Below the pieces are notes generated by a model. It was not told the DNA's origin. It made no database searches and saw only the letters and a list, made by a program, of their open reading frames with translations. Both the position numbers and the translations under genes were made by a program. Shown here piece by piece: positions 42,792 to 51,883 of a stretch of 64,000 nucleotides of DNA. The number at the start of each line of letters is the position of its first letter. The first letter of the stretch is position 1. Location: contig UQGG01000016.1 of assembly GCA_900540475.1 (NCBI GenBank), forward strand, positions 62,001 through 126,000, read 5' to 3'. The DNA comes from an uncultured Robinsoniella sp. (lineage in GTDB: Bacteria > Bacillota > Clostridia > Lachnospirales > Lachnospiraceae).

Positions 42792-43807
42792 CAACAGCTG
42801 GTAAGCTACAGGCGCTTGATGAGGCAGTCAGAAAGATTGAAAAGGACTTTGGTATTGGCTCTGTTATGAGATTAGGTGACGCAAAAGCAATGTCGGTGGA
42901 GACGGTACCTACAGGCGCTTTAAGTCTTGATATTGCATTAGGTCTGGGCGGAATACCAAAAGGAAGGGTCATTGAAGTTTTTGGACCTGAGTCCAGCGGG
43001 AAGACCACTGTCAGCCTGCACATGATTGCCGAAGTGCAGAAACGGGGTGGAATTGCAGCTTTTATAGATGCGGAACATGCACTTGACCCGGTATATGCGA
43101 AAAAAATTGGTGTAAATACGGACGAACTCTATATTTCACAACCGGACAGTGGAGACCAGGGATTGGAAATAGCCGAGACGCTGGTGCGTTCCAATGCGGT
43201 TGCCATTGTGGTAATTGATTCTGTTGCAGCATTGGTCCCAAGACAGGAAATTGACGGTGAAATGGGAGATGTTTTCATGGGGCTGCAAGCCAGATTGATG
43301 TCTCAGGCACTCAGAAAGCTGACTCCGGTGGTCAGCAAATCAAATTGTATCGTTGTCTTTATTAACCAGCTCCGGGAGAAAATCGGAATTATGTTTGGAA
43401 GTCCGGAAGTAACAACCGGAGGTAAGGCACTAAAATTCTATGCTTCGATCAGGCTGGATGTACGGAAAATAGATATAATTAAAAGTGCCGGAGAACGTAT
43501 TGGGAACAGAACCCGAGTGAAGGTTGTGAAGAATAAGATTGCACCTCCTTTTAAAGAGGCAGAATTTGATATCATTTATGGTCAGGGAATATCCAGAGAA
43601 GGGGATATCCTGGACCTGGCGTCTGAAATCGGAGTAGTAGTGAAAAGCGGTTCCTGGTATTCCTATCAGGGAACAAAAATTGCCCAGGGGCGTGAGAGCG
43701 CGAAAGATTATCTGGGAAGCAATCCTCTGATTTTAGAAGAAATTGAGTGCCAGGTCAGAGAGCATTATGGTCTGCCCTCAGAGAAGAAAGAATTGCCGGA
43801 AAATTAG
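42788..43807 (+). CDS. RecA-like recombinase, divergent
   Basis: The 339-residue protein is clearly RecA: Walker A GPESSGKTT (residues 66-74), Walker B VVIDSVAAL, the FINQLREKIG segment, L2 loop GSPEVTTGGKALKFY and the GQGISREGDILD core. Loop L1 reads GEMGDVFMGLQAR where bacterial RecA normally has GDSHVG, and the C-terminal acidic tail is very short. The neighbours are not the usual recX or rny genes. It may be a second, specialised RecA; a second copy outside the window cannot be checked here. Confidence 0.93.
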   Translation: MTTAGKLQALDEAVRKIEKDFGIGSVMRLGDAKAMSVETVPTGALSLDIALGLGGIPKGRVIEVFGPESSGKTTVSLHMIAEVQKRGGIAAFIDAEHALDPVYAKKIGVNTDELYISQPDSGDQGLEIAETLVRSNAVAIVVIDSVAALVPRQEIDGEMGDVFMGLQARLMSQALRKLTPVVSKSNCIVVFINQLREKIGIMFGSPEVTTGGKALKFYASIRLDVRKIDIIKSAGERIGNRTRVKVVKNKIAPPFKEAEFDIIYGQGISREGDILDLASEIGVVVKSGSWYSYQGTKIAQGRESAKDYLGSNPLILEEIECQVREHYGLPSEKKELPEN

Positions 43808-43868
43808 ACCGTTACGCAGACAAAGAGACGGTACCCGAACAGGGGGAACAGGAAAAGACTGTTCTTCA

Positions 43869-44918
43869 CTATTTGGGCACCCTTTTTTTAATTCCTGTTT
43901 GTGAGTTTTGTTTCCGATAATGGCTTGGCGTATCGCGCATGCGCTTTTTAAACATGCGGATAAAGGTCTCCGGGTTCTTATATCCTACTTTGTCGCTGAT
44001 ATCTGCGATACTCATAGAAGTGAAAACCAGCAGATTTTCGCTCTGCTGCATCCGAATATTAGTTAATAATTCTGAAAAGGTATAGCCGGTAACTTCTTTG
44101 ATTAACTTTGAGCAATATTGCCGTGAGTAATGAAAATGTTCTGCAACTTGGTCAATGGAAACATTTTTATATTCATTAATGATGTAGTTGATCATGGAGG
44201 TTTCACAGTCATCTTTATGAGATTTAGGGATTTCCAGCGTACTTTGGTGTCTGCGTATCAGCTGGGTAAAGAAAATCGTCACCAGGCTGCATATTATCCG
44301 GTCCGAATATTCATCCGGTTTGCGCTGTTCCCTGTACATATCCAGTATATAGTTTCGGATCACAGCATCTCCTTGTGTTTGAAACATCAGATAGCGCACC
44401 TTTTTACGGGAATAGATGTTGTCCAGAAAAAAATGTGAAATCTGAGTTTTGTCTCTCACCGTATTGATGAAAATATCAAGAAATGTGGTATAGCGTATCA
44501 GGATGTTGAGTATGATACTGTCGGTATATACTTCGATTCCATGCATGACCCCGGGTGCAAGCAGACATAAATCCCCTTTGGATAAAATAATTTTCTTCTC
44601 TTGAAAGTGCTGGATACAATTGCCGGATATAACATAAATCATTTCAAAAAATCCGTGTTCATGATAGAAAAGCGGAAAGTAACGTGGATGTTTCACAATA
44701 GATACATTGCGCCCGGTACTTATAAATTCATCTTCGGAACGAAAAGAAGCAATTTTCTCCGGGTGCATTACCATATTTATACCCGATACATCGTACTGAT
44801 AAATCTCTAAAAAAGAATCCAGTGAGATTTTGTTTTGCTTCACCAGAGCAAAGTCCCGAAACAGGCATTCATCATTCTTCCATTCCTTTAGTTCCTGCAA
44901 GATCTGTTCATACTCCAT
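43869..44918 (-). CDS. AraC-family regulator with N-terminal cupin
   Basis: The 349-residue protein has a cupin sensor at about 60-150 (FFEMIYVISGNCIQHF and KGDLCLLAPGVMHGIEVY). The C-terminal AraC double HTH is at about 235-335 (VSIDQVAEHFHYSRQYCSKLI and IADISDKVGYKNPETFIRMFK). It resembles sugar-responsive regulators. The nearest plausible target is the GH43 gene, but the RecA operon lies between them. The 277 bases upstream hold no gene. AAAGGATAAAATAT precedes the ATG. Confidence 0.9.
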   Translation of the reverse strand: MEYEQILQELKEWKNDECLFRDFALVKQNKISLDSFLEIYQYDVSGINMVMHPEKIASFRSEDEFISTGRNVSIVKHPRYFPLFYHEHGFFEMIYVISGNCIQHFQEKKIILSKGDLCLLAPGVMHGIEVYTDSIILNILIRYTTFLDIFINTVRDKTQISHFFLDNIYSRKKVRYLMFQTQGDAVIRNYILDMYREQRKPDEYSDRIICSLVTIFFTQLIRRHQSTLEIPKSHKDDCETSMINYIINEYKNVSIDQVAEHFHYSRQYCSKLIKEVTGYTFSELLTNIRMQQSENLLVFTSMSIADISDKVGYKNPETFIRMFKKRMRDTPSHYRKQNSQTGIKKRVPK

Positions 44919-45195
44919 ATATTTTATCCTTTCTTTTCTTACATTATATAAAATAGTTTCCTTATAGTCAATTAAATTGATTAATCGGAGTCATGGAATT
45001 ATAGACTTCTTTTGCTTATAATATTTTTATCACAGCTGTAAATTGTATGTGATTAGTCATTGCGACAGTTAGATCCTGACCTACATAAAAATGTTGGCGG
45101 TTTCTGAAATAGCAGCGATAATGAATACTTAAAAAACTTGCAGGCAAAGATATGGTAATAAGAAAGAAGAATGAGGAAAGAAGGGGAATAAATTT

Positions 45196-45423
45196 ATGGT
45201 AACAATTTATATTGAATTAAAATCCATCGGGGAAGTCAAAAATTTTATAAAAGATATATCACAAATGGATGGAAGCTTTGATCTCATATCCGGCAGATAC
45301 ATCATTGATGCCAAGTCGATTCTGGAAATCTATTGCCTGAATTTATCAAAACCATTACAGTTAAATATCTGGCATACTGATATAGAAAATGTGCAAAAGC
45401 TGAGAAAATATGAGATTATGTAA
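45196..45423 (+). CDS. HPr-like (Crh-like) protein without catalytic His
   Basis: The 75-residue protein ends with the HPr pattern SGRYIIDAKSILEIYCL, where the Ser in KSI corresponds to regulatory Ser46. The N-terminal active-site segment, normally G-x-HARPA, reads KSIGEVKNFIKD and has no His. So it cannot pass phosphate through the PTS but could be phosphorylated on Ser like Crh for carbon-catabolite control. AAGGGGAATAAATTT precedes the ATG. Confidence 0.75.
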   Translation: MVTIYIELKSIGEVKNFIKDISQMDGSFDLISGRYIIDAKSILEIYCLNLSKPLQLNIWHTDIENVQKLRKYEIM

Positions 45424-45486
45424 AAAGGTAGATATTGTCCTTCGAATAGTGTATATTGTAAAAAGAAGCACAAATCGGAGGTAGCA

Positions 45487-46155
45487 ATGAATAAAATACT
45501 AATTATTGAAGACGAACTTGTGATCCGGGAAGAACTGACCATTCTGTTAAAAAATGCAGGATATCTGGCTGAAGCGGTCCGTGATTTTGAGGACTGTATA
45601 AGTGAAATAGAAACGTACAATCCGGATCTGATACTGCTGGATATCAACCTGCCGGGACAGGATGGCTTTCGCTTATGCTCTTCCATCCGCAGCTTCTCAT
45701 CGGTTCCCATCATTTTTATTACAGGCAGAGATACCCCCTTTGATGAGCTGCAGGCATTGACCCTGGGCGGTGACGATTATATAACGAAACCTTACAATAT
45801 TCCCATACTTCTGGCGCGGATTCAACTGCTGCTTCGAAGAACGGGCAGCACCAGCGCCCCTATGGAATATTTAGAATGTCAGGAGGTAAAACTCTTTCCG
45901 GTATCTGCAGTGATTCAGCATAAGGATCAGAAGGCAGAGCTGTCCAAAACAGAATTGAAAATTCTCTATTATCTGTTTACCAACAGCCAGAAAGTGGTTT
46001 CCCGCATGGAACTGATCGAATATTTGTGGGATAATGAAATCCATATAGATGATAATACTTTAAGTGTGAACATGACAAGAATCCGGGATAAGCTGAACCA
46101 GATAAATGTCAGGGATCTTATTCAGACGAAAAGAGGAATGGGTTATAAAGTATGA
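45487..46155 (+). CDS. Bce-type OmpR-family response regulator
   Basis: The 222-residue protein has receiver acidic residues IIEDE, phospho-Asp in LILLDINLPGQDG and Lys in YITKPYN. The winged helix at about 130-222 includes LIEYLWDNEIHIDDNTLSVNM and KRGMGYKV. Its ATGA overlap with the kinase gene shows coupling. It should drive the ABC pair downstream in response to cell-wall antibiotics. GGAGGTAGCA precedes the ATG. Confidence 0.93.
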   Translation: MNKILIIEDELVIREELTILLKNAGYLAEAVRDFEDCISEIETYNPDLILLDINLPGQDGFRLCSSIRSFSSVPIIFITGRDTPFDELQALTLGGDDYITKPYNIPILLARIQLLLRRTGSTSAPMEYLECQEVKLFPVSAVIQHKDQKAELSKTELKILYYLFTNSQKVVSRMELIEYLWDNEIHIDDNTLSVNMTRIRDKLNQINVRDLIQTKRGMGYKV

Positions 46156-47165
46156 GATTAAAAGAATATCTTACAGACAGATCGGGGGCCTTACTGTTAA
46201 ATGCAGCCTGTATGTTTGGGTTATCCATTTTTTTATATTTAATTGGAAATGGTATCGGAGAGATTGCCATTACCATATTATGCTGGCTGACCATACTGTT
46301 TTTCTATTTTCTGCCGGATTACCGGTACCGGAAAAAATATTATGATGAGTTAGTTTCCCTGGCTGATACGCTGGATAAGAAATACCTGACTGGGGAAATA
46401 GCGAAGATGCCTGTATCAAAAGAGGGCGGTATCTATTTCCGAATTATGAAAAAAGCTATGAAATCAATGGCAGATGAAGTATCCCAGGCACAGCGTGAAA
46501 ATGAAGAATACCGGGACTTTATTGAAAAATGGATCCATGAAATAAAGGTTCCCATTACCGGGGCAAAGCTGATATGTGAAAATCATAAGACGGACCAGTC
46601 CAGGAAAATTCTTACCCAGGTTGAGCAGATCGAAACGGATGTGGAAAGAGTACTTTATTATGCCAGAATGGGAAGCGTAGAAAAAGATTATATGATAAAA
46701 GAAACACAACTGCACGCAGCAGTCCAAAATGTGCTTGCCAGAAATAAGCAGTTGTTAATCTCTAACCGCGTTCTTGTAAATACAGAACAGGTTCATGCCT
46801 GCGTCTATACGGATCAGAAATGGATCGAATTTATCATAAATCAGGTGATCATTAATTGTATAAAATACAGGAAAGAGGATTCTCTGCAAATCGATATTAT
46901 GGCAAATCAGGCACCTCAGGGGGTATCTCTTACGATCCGTGACAATGGGATGGGGATAAAAGAAAGTGAGCAGAAACGTATATTCGAGAAAGGCTTTACC
47001 GGCAGCAATGGCAGGGTTAACCGCAATTCTACCGGGATTGGAATGTATCTTTCCAGAGAACTCTGCAAAAAACTGGGAATAGAAATTTCTGTGGAATCTG
47101 TCCTGGGGGAGTATACGGCTGTCACACTTTTCTTTCCCAAAGGAGATTATTTGCAGAGGCAGTGA
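46152..47165 (+). CDS. Bce-type intramembrane-sensing histidine kinase
   Basis: The 337-residue kinase has two close membrane helices (residues 14-34 and 36-55) with almost no extracellular loop, the BceS layout. The phospho-site is EKWIHEIKVPI (His near 128), followed by the ATPase boxes RDNGMGIKE and STGIGMYLSREL. It has no ligand sensor of its own and is expected to sense through the BceAB-type transporter encoded next. Confidence 0.93.
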   Translation: MRLKEYLTDRSGALLLNAACMFGLSIFLYLIGNGIGEIAITILCWLTILFFYFLPDYRYRKKYYDELVSLADTLDKKYLTGEIAKMPVSKEGGIYFRIMKKAMKSMADEVSQAQRENEEYRDFIEKWIHEIKVPITGAKLICENHKTDQSRKILTQVEQIETDVERVLYYARMGSVEKDYMIKETQLHAAVQNVLARNKQLLISNRVLVNTEQVHACVYTDQKWIEFIINQVIINCIKYRKEDSLQIDIMANQAPQGVSLTIRDNGMGIKESEQKRIFEKGFTGSNGRVNRNSTGIGMYLSRELCKKLGIEISVESVLGEYTAVTLFFPKGDYLQRQ

Positions 47166-47225
47166 TGATTCTTTCAATTTTGTAAGTTAAAATAAAGCAT
47201 TCTGTATACAACAGCAGCAAAATTA

Positions 47226-47240
47226 CTGTTACAATAACAG
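47226..47240 (+). promoter_or_regulatory. Palindrome upstream of the Bce-type ABC genes
   Basis: CTGTTA-CAA-TAACAG is a perfect 6+6 inverted repeat 35 bases before the ATPase start. A related TTGTAAGTTAA lies near 47180. It is a candidate site for the response regulator. Confidence 0.45.
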
Positions 47241-47274
47241 CAACCCGGGAAACAAATGGAAAAGGAGTAATGAT

Positions 47275-48030
47275 ATGCTGTTGCAGGTAGAATATATTGA
47301 AAAATATTATGGTACGAAAACGAATATTACAAAGGCATTAAATAAAGTCAGTTTTGGCGTGGAAAAAGGAGAATTTATCAGTATCATGGGGGCTTCCGGT
47401 TCCGGGAAAACGACACTGCTCAATTGCATTTCCACTATCGACACGGTCACTTCAGGTAAAATTCTCTTAGATGGGGAGGATATTACCACGATTAAGGAAG
47501 AGGAGATTACAGCATTTCGCAGGGATAATCTGGGGTTCGTTTTTCAGGAATACAATCTGCTGGACACCCTGACGATTGAGGAAAATATAGCTTTGCCGCT
47601 GACGATAAAGGAGATGAAACCAAAAGAAATTACCAGGTGTGTTATGGAAATAGCAGGGCGGCTGCAGATTGAGGACATTCTGCCTAAATTTCCTTACCAG
47701 GTATCCGGAGGACAGCGGCAGCGGTGTGCCTGTGCAAGAGCCGTTGTTACCAGACCGAAACTGGTACTGGCTGATGAACCTACCGGTTCGCTGGATTCCA
47801 AATCAGCCTTCAGGCTGTTAGAGGTAATGGAAGAATTGAATCAGGAGATGACAGCGACAATTCTCATGGTAACCCATGATGCATTTTCCGCCAGTTATGC
47901 AAACCGCATTTTATTTTTAAAGGATGGAAAGATCTTTAATGAAATATGGAAAGGTGAGAAAACGCGTTCCAGATTCTATCATGAAATACTCGATGTGCTC
48001 TCTTTACTGGGAGGTGATGTTCCATGCTGA
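47275..48030 (+). CDS. Bce-type ABC transporter ATPase
   Basis: The 251-residue ATPase has Walker A MGASGSGKTTLLNC, Q-loop FVFQEYNLLDTLT, signature VSGGQRQRCACAR and Walker B LVLADEPTGSLD, the MacB/BceA pattern. It powers the FtsX-like permease, whose start overlaps its stop by 7 bases. AAAAGGAGTAATGAT precedes the ATG. Confidence 0.95.
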   Translation: MLLQVEYIEKYYGTKTNITKALNKVSFGVEKGEFISIMGASGSGKTTLLNCISTIDTVTSGKILLDGEDITTIKEEEITAFRRDNLGFVFQEYNLLDTLTIEENIALPLTIKEMKPKEITRCVMEIAGRLQIEDILPKFPYQVSGGQRQRCACARAVVTRPKLVLADEPTGSLDSKSAFRLLEVMEELNQEMTATILMVTHDAFSASYANRILFLKDGKIFNEIWKGEKTRSRFYHEILDVLSLLGGDVPC

Positions 48031-50051
48031 AACAGCTCTCCATAAGGAATGCAAAGCGGCAGGCAAGGGAGTATATGATCTATTTCATTACAATTACCTG
48101 TACCGTTTCTTTTATGTACGGGTTTAATGCACTTATTTTTTCCGATACGGTTTCCAGCCTGCCTGAACTGGAAATTTTATTCTATATGATTATTATGATT
48201 TCGATTTTAATCGTGTTTATTTTGGGCTGGCTGGTCCATTATATGACGAACTTTATGCTGAAGAAACGAAGTAAAGAATTAAGTACTTATATGATTCTGG
48301 GAATATCGAATAAAGATATTTCAAGATTATTCTTTAAAGAGAATTTCCTGATCTGCGGGATGGCATTTGTCTGCGGAACATTATTTGGATACCTGATTTC
48401 TGAAATCCTGAAAATTATTATCTTGAATCTGTTCGGGGCAGATTACCAGTTTTCAATTTCCTTTTCCTTGCGGGCAATTGCATTAACCGGATTCTATTTT
48501 CTGCTGATTTTTATCTTTGCACTGTGGAGAAATGGCAGATCGATCCGTAAAATGAAGCTGTATGATTTACTGTATTATGAAAAAAGAAATGAGAAATCAC
48601 GTTTGGAGAATGCAGGGTGGATGGTGTTTGTATTTCTCATATCATTTATCTGCGGTGTGGCTGGAATCGGATTGTTTATTTATATGCCCATTGGAAAAGG
48701 GTATGATGTCTTGTTAGGCCTGGCATTAATCGTGCTTTTTCTGTTTGGTTTTTTTCAGAGCGTTCCGGGGTTTCTGGCAAAGGTATTTGGCGGCAGGGAG
48801 AATATAAAATACAGCAAAAACAGGCTTTTTTTACTCCGTTCTTTTACATCTAAGATAGCATCCCTAAGTATGACGCTGAGCATGATATGTATACTCTTTA
48901 CATTGGCACTGACGGCTATGGGAGTTGCCGTTTCCGTAAATAAAATAGCCAGCAGATCCATAGAATTGAATGTATTTGATATCGTCATTTTAAGCAAAAA
49001 TCCGGAAAGTCGTTTGTCGGATTATCGCAGCAGCATAGAAGAGGAAGCATCGGTGACAGCAGATCATTCCTATAATGTCTATCACAATGAGAGCAGAACC
49101 TTTCAGGATATCCGAAAAGAGGCTGCTGCCGAATACAGCAGTTTGCCCCAGGATATATATGTAGAGTATCAGTATGATACTTTCATGAAATACAGTGACT
49201 ACCGTGCCCTTTGTAATATGCTTGATATAGAGGCTCCTAAGCTTCAAGAGAATGAATATATGATCCATTGTACAGCGGCACTTCAGGATGCATACAGCGA
49301 ATTACTTCATCGTGGGATCTCCATAAACGGTGAGACGATGGAGCTGGCAAGTATAAATACGGCTCCTTTTAATCAGGCGGATGCCTATGGAAACGGCTTG
49401 GATTTTATCATTATTGCACCGGATAATATGGTGGAGAAGCTGTCAGTGGTCTATCAGGTTTATTCGGTGCAAACCGACAGGCAGGTCAGCAGTATGGCAT
49501 TAGAAAAGCTGTGCAGTCAGGATAGTAACTTAGAGATTCTTAATCGAAATATGTTGATATCTTCCAGTGAAATGGGCAACTATGCCACCAGCATGGCGAA
49601 GGTGGATAAGGATTATATCTCAGGCAGGTCGGCATTTAAAAAGTCGTATGCGAATGTGTATTCTGTCATGGTGGCGCTATTTTATCTGGCACTTATTTTT
49701 ATCGTCACTGGTGCCACCATATTGGTAACACAGATTTTAAGCGATTCTGAAAAAAATAAAAAGCAGTATGATATTTTAAGGCATATCGGCATGAATGCAG
49801 GGAAAGTCAATCAAACTGTGAACAAACAGCTGGCTGCATTTTTTCTGCTTCCTCTGATTCCGGCTGTCATAATCAGCAGCAGCCTGGTATTTATCTCTAT
49901 GAATGTCATGCAGCCAGAGTCATTTACCTTTCCTGTTATTCCGGGAAGGGGATGGATTTGGGGTTCGATAGCCAGCGCAGCAGGGCTGCATTTTATACTA
50001 TATGGCATTTATTTTATCGCTGTTTGTAAAAGTTATAAGAAAAATATTTAG
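48024..50051 (+). CDS. Bce-type ABC permease (FtsX domains)
   Basis: The 675-residue permease has about ten membrane segments, with FtsX-like blocks near residues 60-190 and 550-670 and one large extracellular domain (about 310-540) between helices 7 and 8, as in BceB. That domain binds the peptide-lipid target complex and signals flux to the kinase. GGGAGGTGATGTTCC precedes the ATG. With the three genes upstream it forms a full antimicrobial peptide detoxification module. Confidence 0.94.
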   Translation: MLKQLSIRNAKRQAREYMIYFITITCTVSFMYGFNALIFSDTVSSLPELEILFYMIIMISILIVFILGWLVHYMTNFMLKKRSKELSTYMILGISNKDISRLFFKENFLICGMAFVCGTLFGYLISEILKIIILNLFGADYQFSISFSLRAIALTGFYFLLIFIFALWRNGRSIRKMKLYDLLYYEKRNEKSRLENAGWMVFVFLISFICGVAGIGLFIYMPIGKGYDVLLGLALIVLFLFGFFQSVPGFLAKVFGGRENIKYSKNRLFLLRSFTSKIASLSMTLSMICILFTLALTAMGVAVSVNKIASRSIELNVFDIVILSKNPESRLSDYRSSIEEEASVTADHSYNVYHNESRTFQDIRKEAAAEYSSLPQDIYVEYQYDTFMKYSDYRALCNMLDIEAPKLQENEYMIHCTAALQDAYSELLHRGISINGETMELASINTAPFNQADAYGNGLDFIIIAPDNMVEKLSVVYQVYSVQTDRQVSSMALEKLCSQDSNLEILNRNMLISSSEMGNYATSMAKVDKDYISGRSAFKKSYANVYSVMVALFYLALIFIVTGATILVTQILSDSEKNKKQYDILRHIGMNAGKVNQTVNKQLAAFFLLPLIPAVIISSSLVFISMNVMQPESFTFPVIPGRGWIWGSIASAAGLHFILYGIYFIAVCKSYKKNI

Positions 50052-50076
50052 TTGATAATTTATCTCATTTTCAACA

Positions 50077-50104
50077 TTGTAATAATTTAATTGCGTGTTA
50101 TGAT
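50077..50104 (+). promoter_or_regulatory. Promoter upstream of the DtxR-like gene
   Basis: TTGTAA (50077-50082), 16 bases and TATGAT (50099-50104) place the 29-bp hairpin in the 5' leader of the next gene. Confidence 0.5.
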
Positions 50105-50157
50105 AGTAGTTGTACAGGAAATGAATTGATCAGAATCATAGATGCGTTTATGAATCT

Positions 50158-50225
50158 AGTGCTCCATCCAGACAGAAACTATAGTATCAGCACTGCTACT
50201 ATAGTTTCTGTCTGGATGGAGCACT
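50158..50225. repeat. Perfect 29-bp inverted repeat with 10-base loop
   Basis: Bases 50158-50186 are the exact reverse complement of 50197-50225, including CTCCATCCAGACAGAAACTA. No T run follows and no ORF crosses it. It lies 50 bases before the start of the DtxR-like gene. Arms this perfect point to recent origin or selection on the folded form. Confidence 0.95.
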
Positions 50226-50276
50226 GATTTACAGATGGTGGATACACTGGGTGTGACGGGAAAGGAGTGAGTAGGC

Positions 50277-51131
50277 ATGAACCGAAATGAGAAAAGTGCA
50301 GAGTACAAGTTTACCAGAAAGCAGTATGAGTTTCTGCAGATTTTACAGAAACATCGGCAGCGTAAAGGCAGGCCGGGACTCCGAAAACTAGGTGAGGAAT
50401 TATCCGTAAATGCTTCTACCTTATCCCGCTTTTATGGAGAATGTGTATCTAAGAATATCCTCACAGAGGACTTTGAATTTACGCCCTCCGGTGAAATGTT
50501 ACTGGAAGAGTACGGCAGGAAGCGGGAAGAAATTAGTCTGTGGCTGCAAAAAGAAGGGATGGATTCTGCCCATGCCGAAGATCAGGCGGCGTGTATTATT
50601 GAGGCATGCAGTGAGGAAACGGTTCAGGTTCTGAGAAAGCTGGGCATTCTTCATAAGGCATTCGATTCGCTAAAGTCCGGTGAAGAGCACGTACAGACGT
50701 TTAATGGAAGAAAACTAAGTGATTACTTAGCGGTGGGAGACTATGATATATCATTCACGTTCTATCGGGAAAAGGACCGGATTCCGGGCAGAATATCTAT
50801 GGCAAACCAGGCATTTCATCATCCGGGGCATATGAGCTGCAGGAAAAGGGATGGTTATCTGGAACTTACGGCATTGGATGTGGAAATGCCTGTTTCCCAT
50901 ACAGCCGCCTCCCTTAGAGGACGGATGCAGACCATGAAATACAAGGAAGATGAAATATGCAGGCTGGCAAGGATCAAGAATAATAAAGTACGGATTCCCC
51001 TGTCTGCAATTACCTTTACTTATATCCAGGAAAGCAATATTCTCCAGGGGGCAGTGCATCTGACCATGACCTGCAATGAAGAAGAATCTAACATGCCGGA
51101 AAGTACTGCAGTTTTGGTATTATATATTTAA
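50277..51131 (+). CDS. DtxR-like regulator with extra C-terminal domain
   Basis: The 284-residue protein has an N-terminal HTH (LRKLGEELSVNASTLSRFYG, about 37-56). Next comes a DtxR-type segment (FEFTPSGEMLLEEYGRKREE and AHAEDQAACIIEACSEETV, about 65-122), where the AxxDAxxxEH-like pattern marks the metal/dimer region. Residues 150-284 form an unrecognised beta-rich domain with scattered His and Cys. It likely senses metal or redox state. The same-strand genes downstream (DUF454, NOSP, ABC pair) are probable targets. AAAGGAGTGAGTAGGC precedes the ATG. Confidence 0.7.
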   Translation: MNRNEKSAEYKFTRKQYEFLQILQKHRQRKGRPGLRKLGEELSVNASTLSRFYGECVSKNILTEDFEFTPSGEMLLEEYGRKREEISLWLQKEGMDSAHAEDQAACIIEACSEETVQVLRKLGILHKAFDSLKSGEEHVQTFNGRKLSDYLAVGDYDISFTFYREKDRIPGRISMANQAFHHPGHMSCRKRDGYLELTALDVEMPVSHTAASLRGRMQTMKYKEDEICRLARIKNNKVRIPLSAITFTYIQESNILQGAVHLTMTCNEEESNMPESTAVLVLYI

Positions 51132-51429
51132 TACAATATCCAGCTGGATGTAGTATTAGACTATGTTCGAAAATGTTGGATACTGCCTGCTGCTAAGGTG
51201 AGAAAGTTTATCAATAAAATTCGTGGTGTTGCACTTGCACAACAGTCAGATGTTGAAATCATCAGTGATTTTAGTCTGATTCAGATGATGTTGCGCGCAT
51301 GCAACACTTTTTTATTCACATTGACAGTTTTCGTTTCGTAATATATAACTATAGCGTAGATAAGTTAGCTTCTGCTAATTCGGAAAACGAAAGAAGTATA
51401 ATAAGTTTGGAAAAGGAAGGAAGGCGTAT
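51132..51429 (+). other. Gap with in-frame open stretch and terminator
   Basis: From the stop of the DtxR-like gene the same frame stays open for 69 codons to 51341 (QLDVVLDYVRKCWILPAAK in part), without a good start or ribosome site. It may be a remnant. A terminator lies inside it at 51289-51313. The last 90 bases carry the ribosome site of the next gene. Confidence 0.35.
51289..51313 (+). terminator. Terminator after the DtxR-like gene
   Basis: TGTTGC (51289-51294) pairs with GCAACA (51301-51306), followed by C and six T. An alternative longer-range partner GTGTTGCA lies at 51226. Confidence 0.65.
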
Positions 51430-51882
51430 ATGAAAAGAAATCCATTTAAATTACTGTGGCTGATACTTGCATTTTTAAGTCTGGGAATCGGGGCGATTGG
51501 GGTGATATTGCCAATACTGCCCACCACACCATTTTTGTTAGTAGCCTCATTTTGTTTTGCAAAAGGTTCCAAGCGGTTTCATGACTGGTTCATGAATACA
51601 GGACTTTACAAAAAGCATCTGGACAGCTTTATTAAAAATCGGGCGATGACACTTAAAACAAAGCTTTTCATCCTTTTACCGGTATCCGCAATGCTGACAC
51701 TTGCATTTTTTATGATGCATAATATACCAGGAAGAGTTGTCATTGTCCTGCTGGTAATCTTCAAATATTATTACTTTTTCTTTCGGATTGCAACCATACC
51801 GGGCAATAAAAAGAACCTGGATTATGGTGCAGACAAAAGGAACATGGATTATGGAGCAGACAGAACGGAGTTAACAGATTAA
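51430..51882 (+). CDS. DUF454 (YbaN family) membrane protein
   Basis: The 150-residue protein has three membrane segments and the DUF454 signature FLSLGIGAIGVILPILPTTP, then FLLVASFCFAKGS and FHDWFMNTGLYKKHL. Function is unknown. The C-terminal tail carries a duplicated peptide (NLDYGAD and NMDYGAD). AAGGAAGGCGTAT precedes the ATG. It opens an apparent operon with NOSP and the ABC pair. Confidence 0.9.
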   Translation: MKRNPFKLLWLILAFLSLGIGAIGVILPILPTTPFLLVASFCFAKGSKRFHDWFMNTGLYKKHLDSFIKNRAMTLKTKLFILLPVSAMLTLAFFMMHNIPGRVVIVLLVIFKYYYFFFRIATIPGNKKNLDYGADKRNMDYGADRTELTD

Positions 51883-51883
51883 T

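Noticed and set aside
42788..43807. Ordinary housekeeping recA
   Set aside because: Not fully excluded, but the altered loop L1, short tail, lack of LexA box and unusual partner argue for a specialised copy.
50158..50225. Invertible promoter switch
   Set aside because: Only 10 bases lie between the arms, too short to hold a promoter, and no recombinase gene is nearby.
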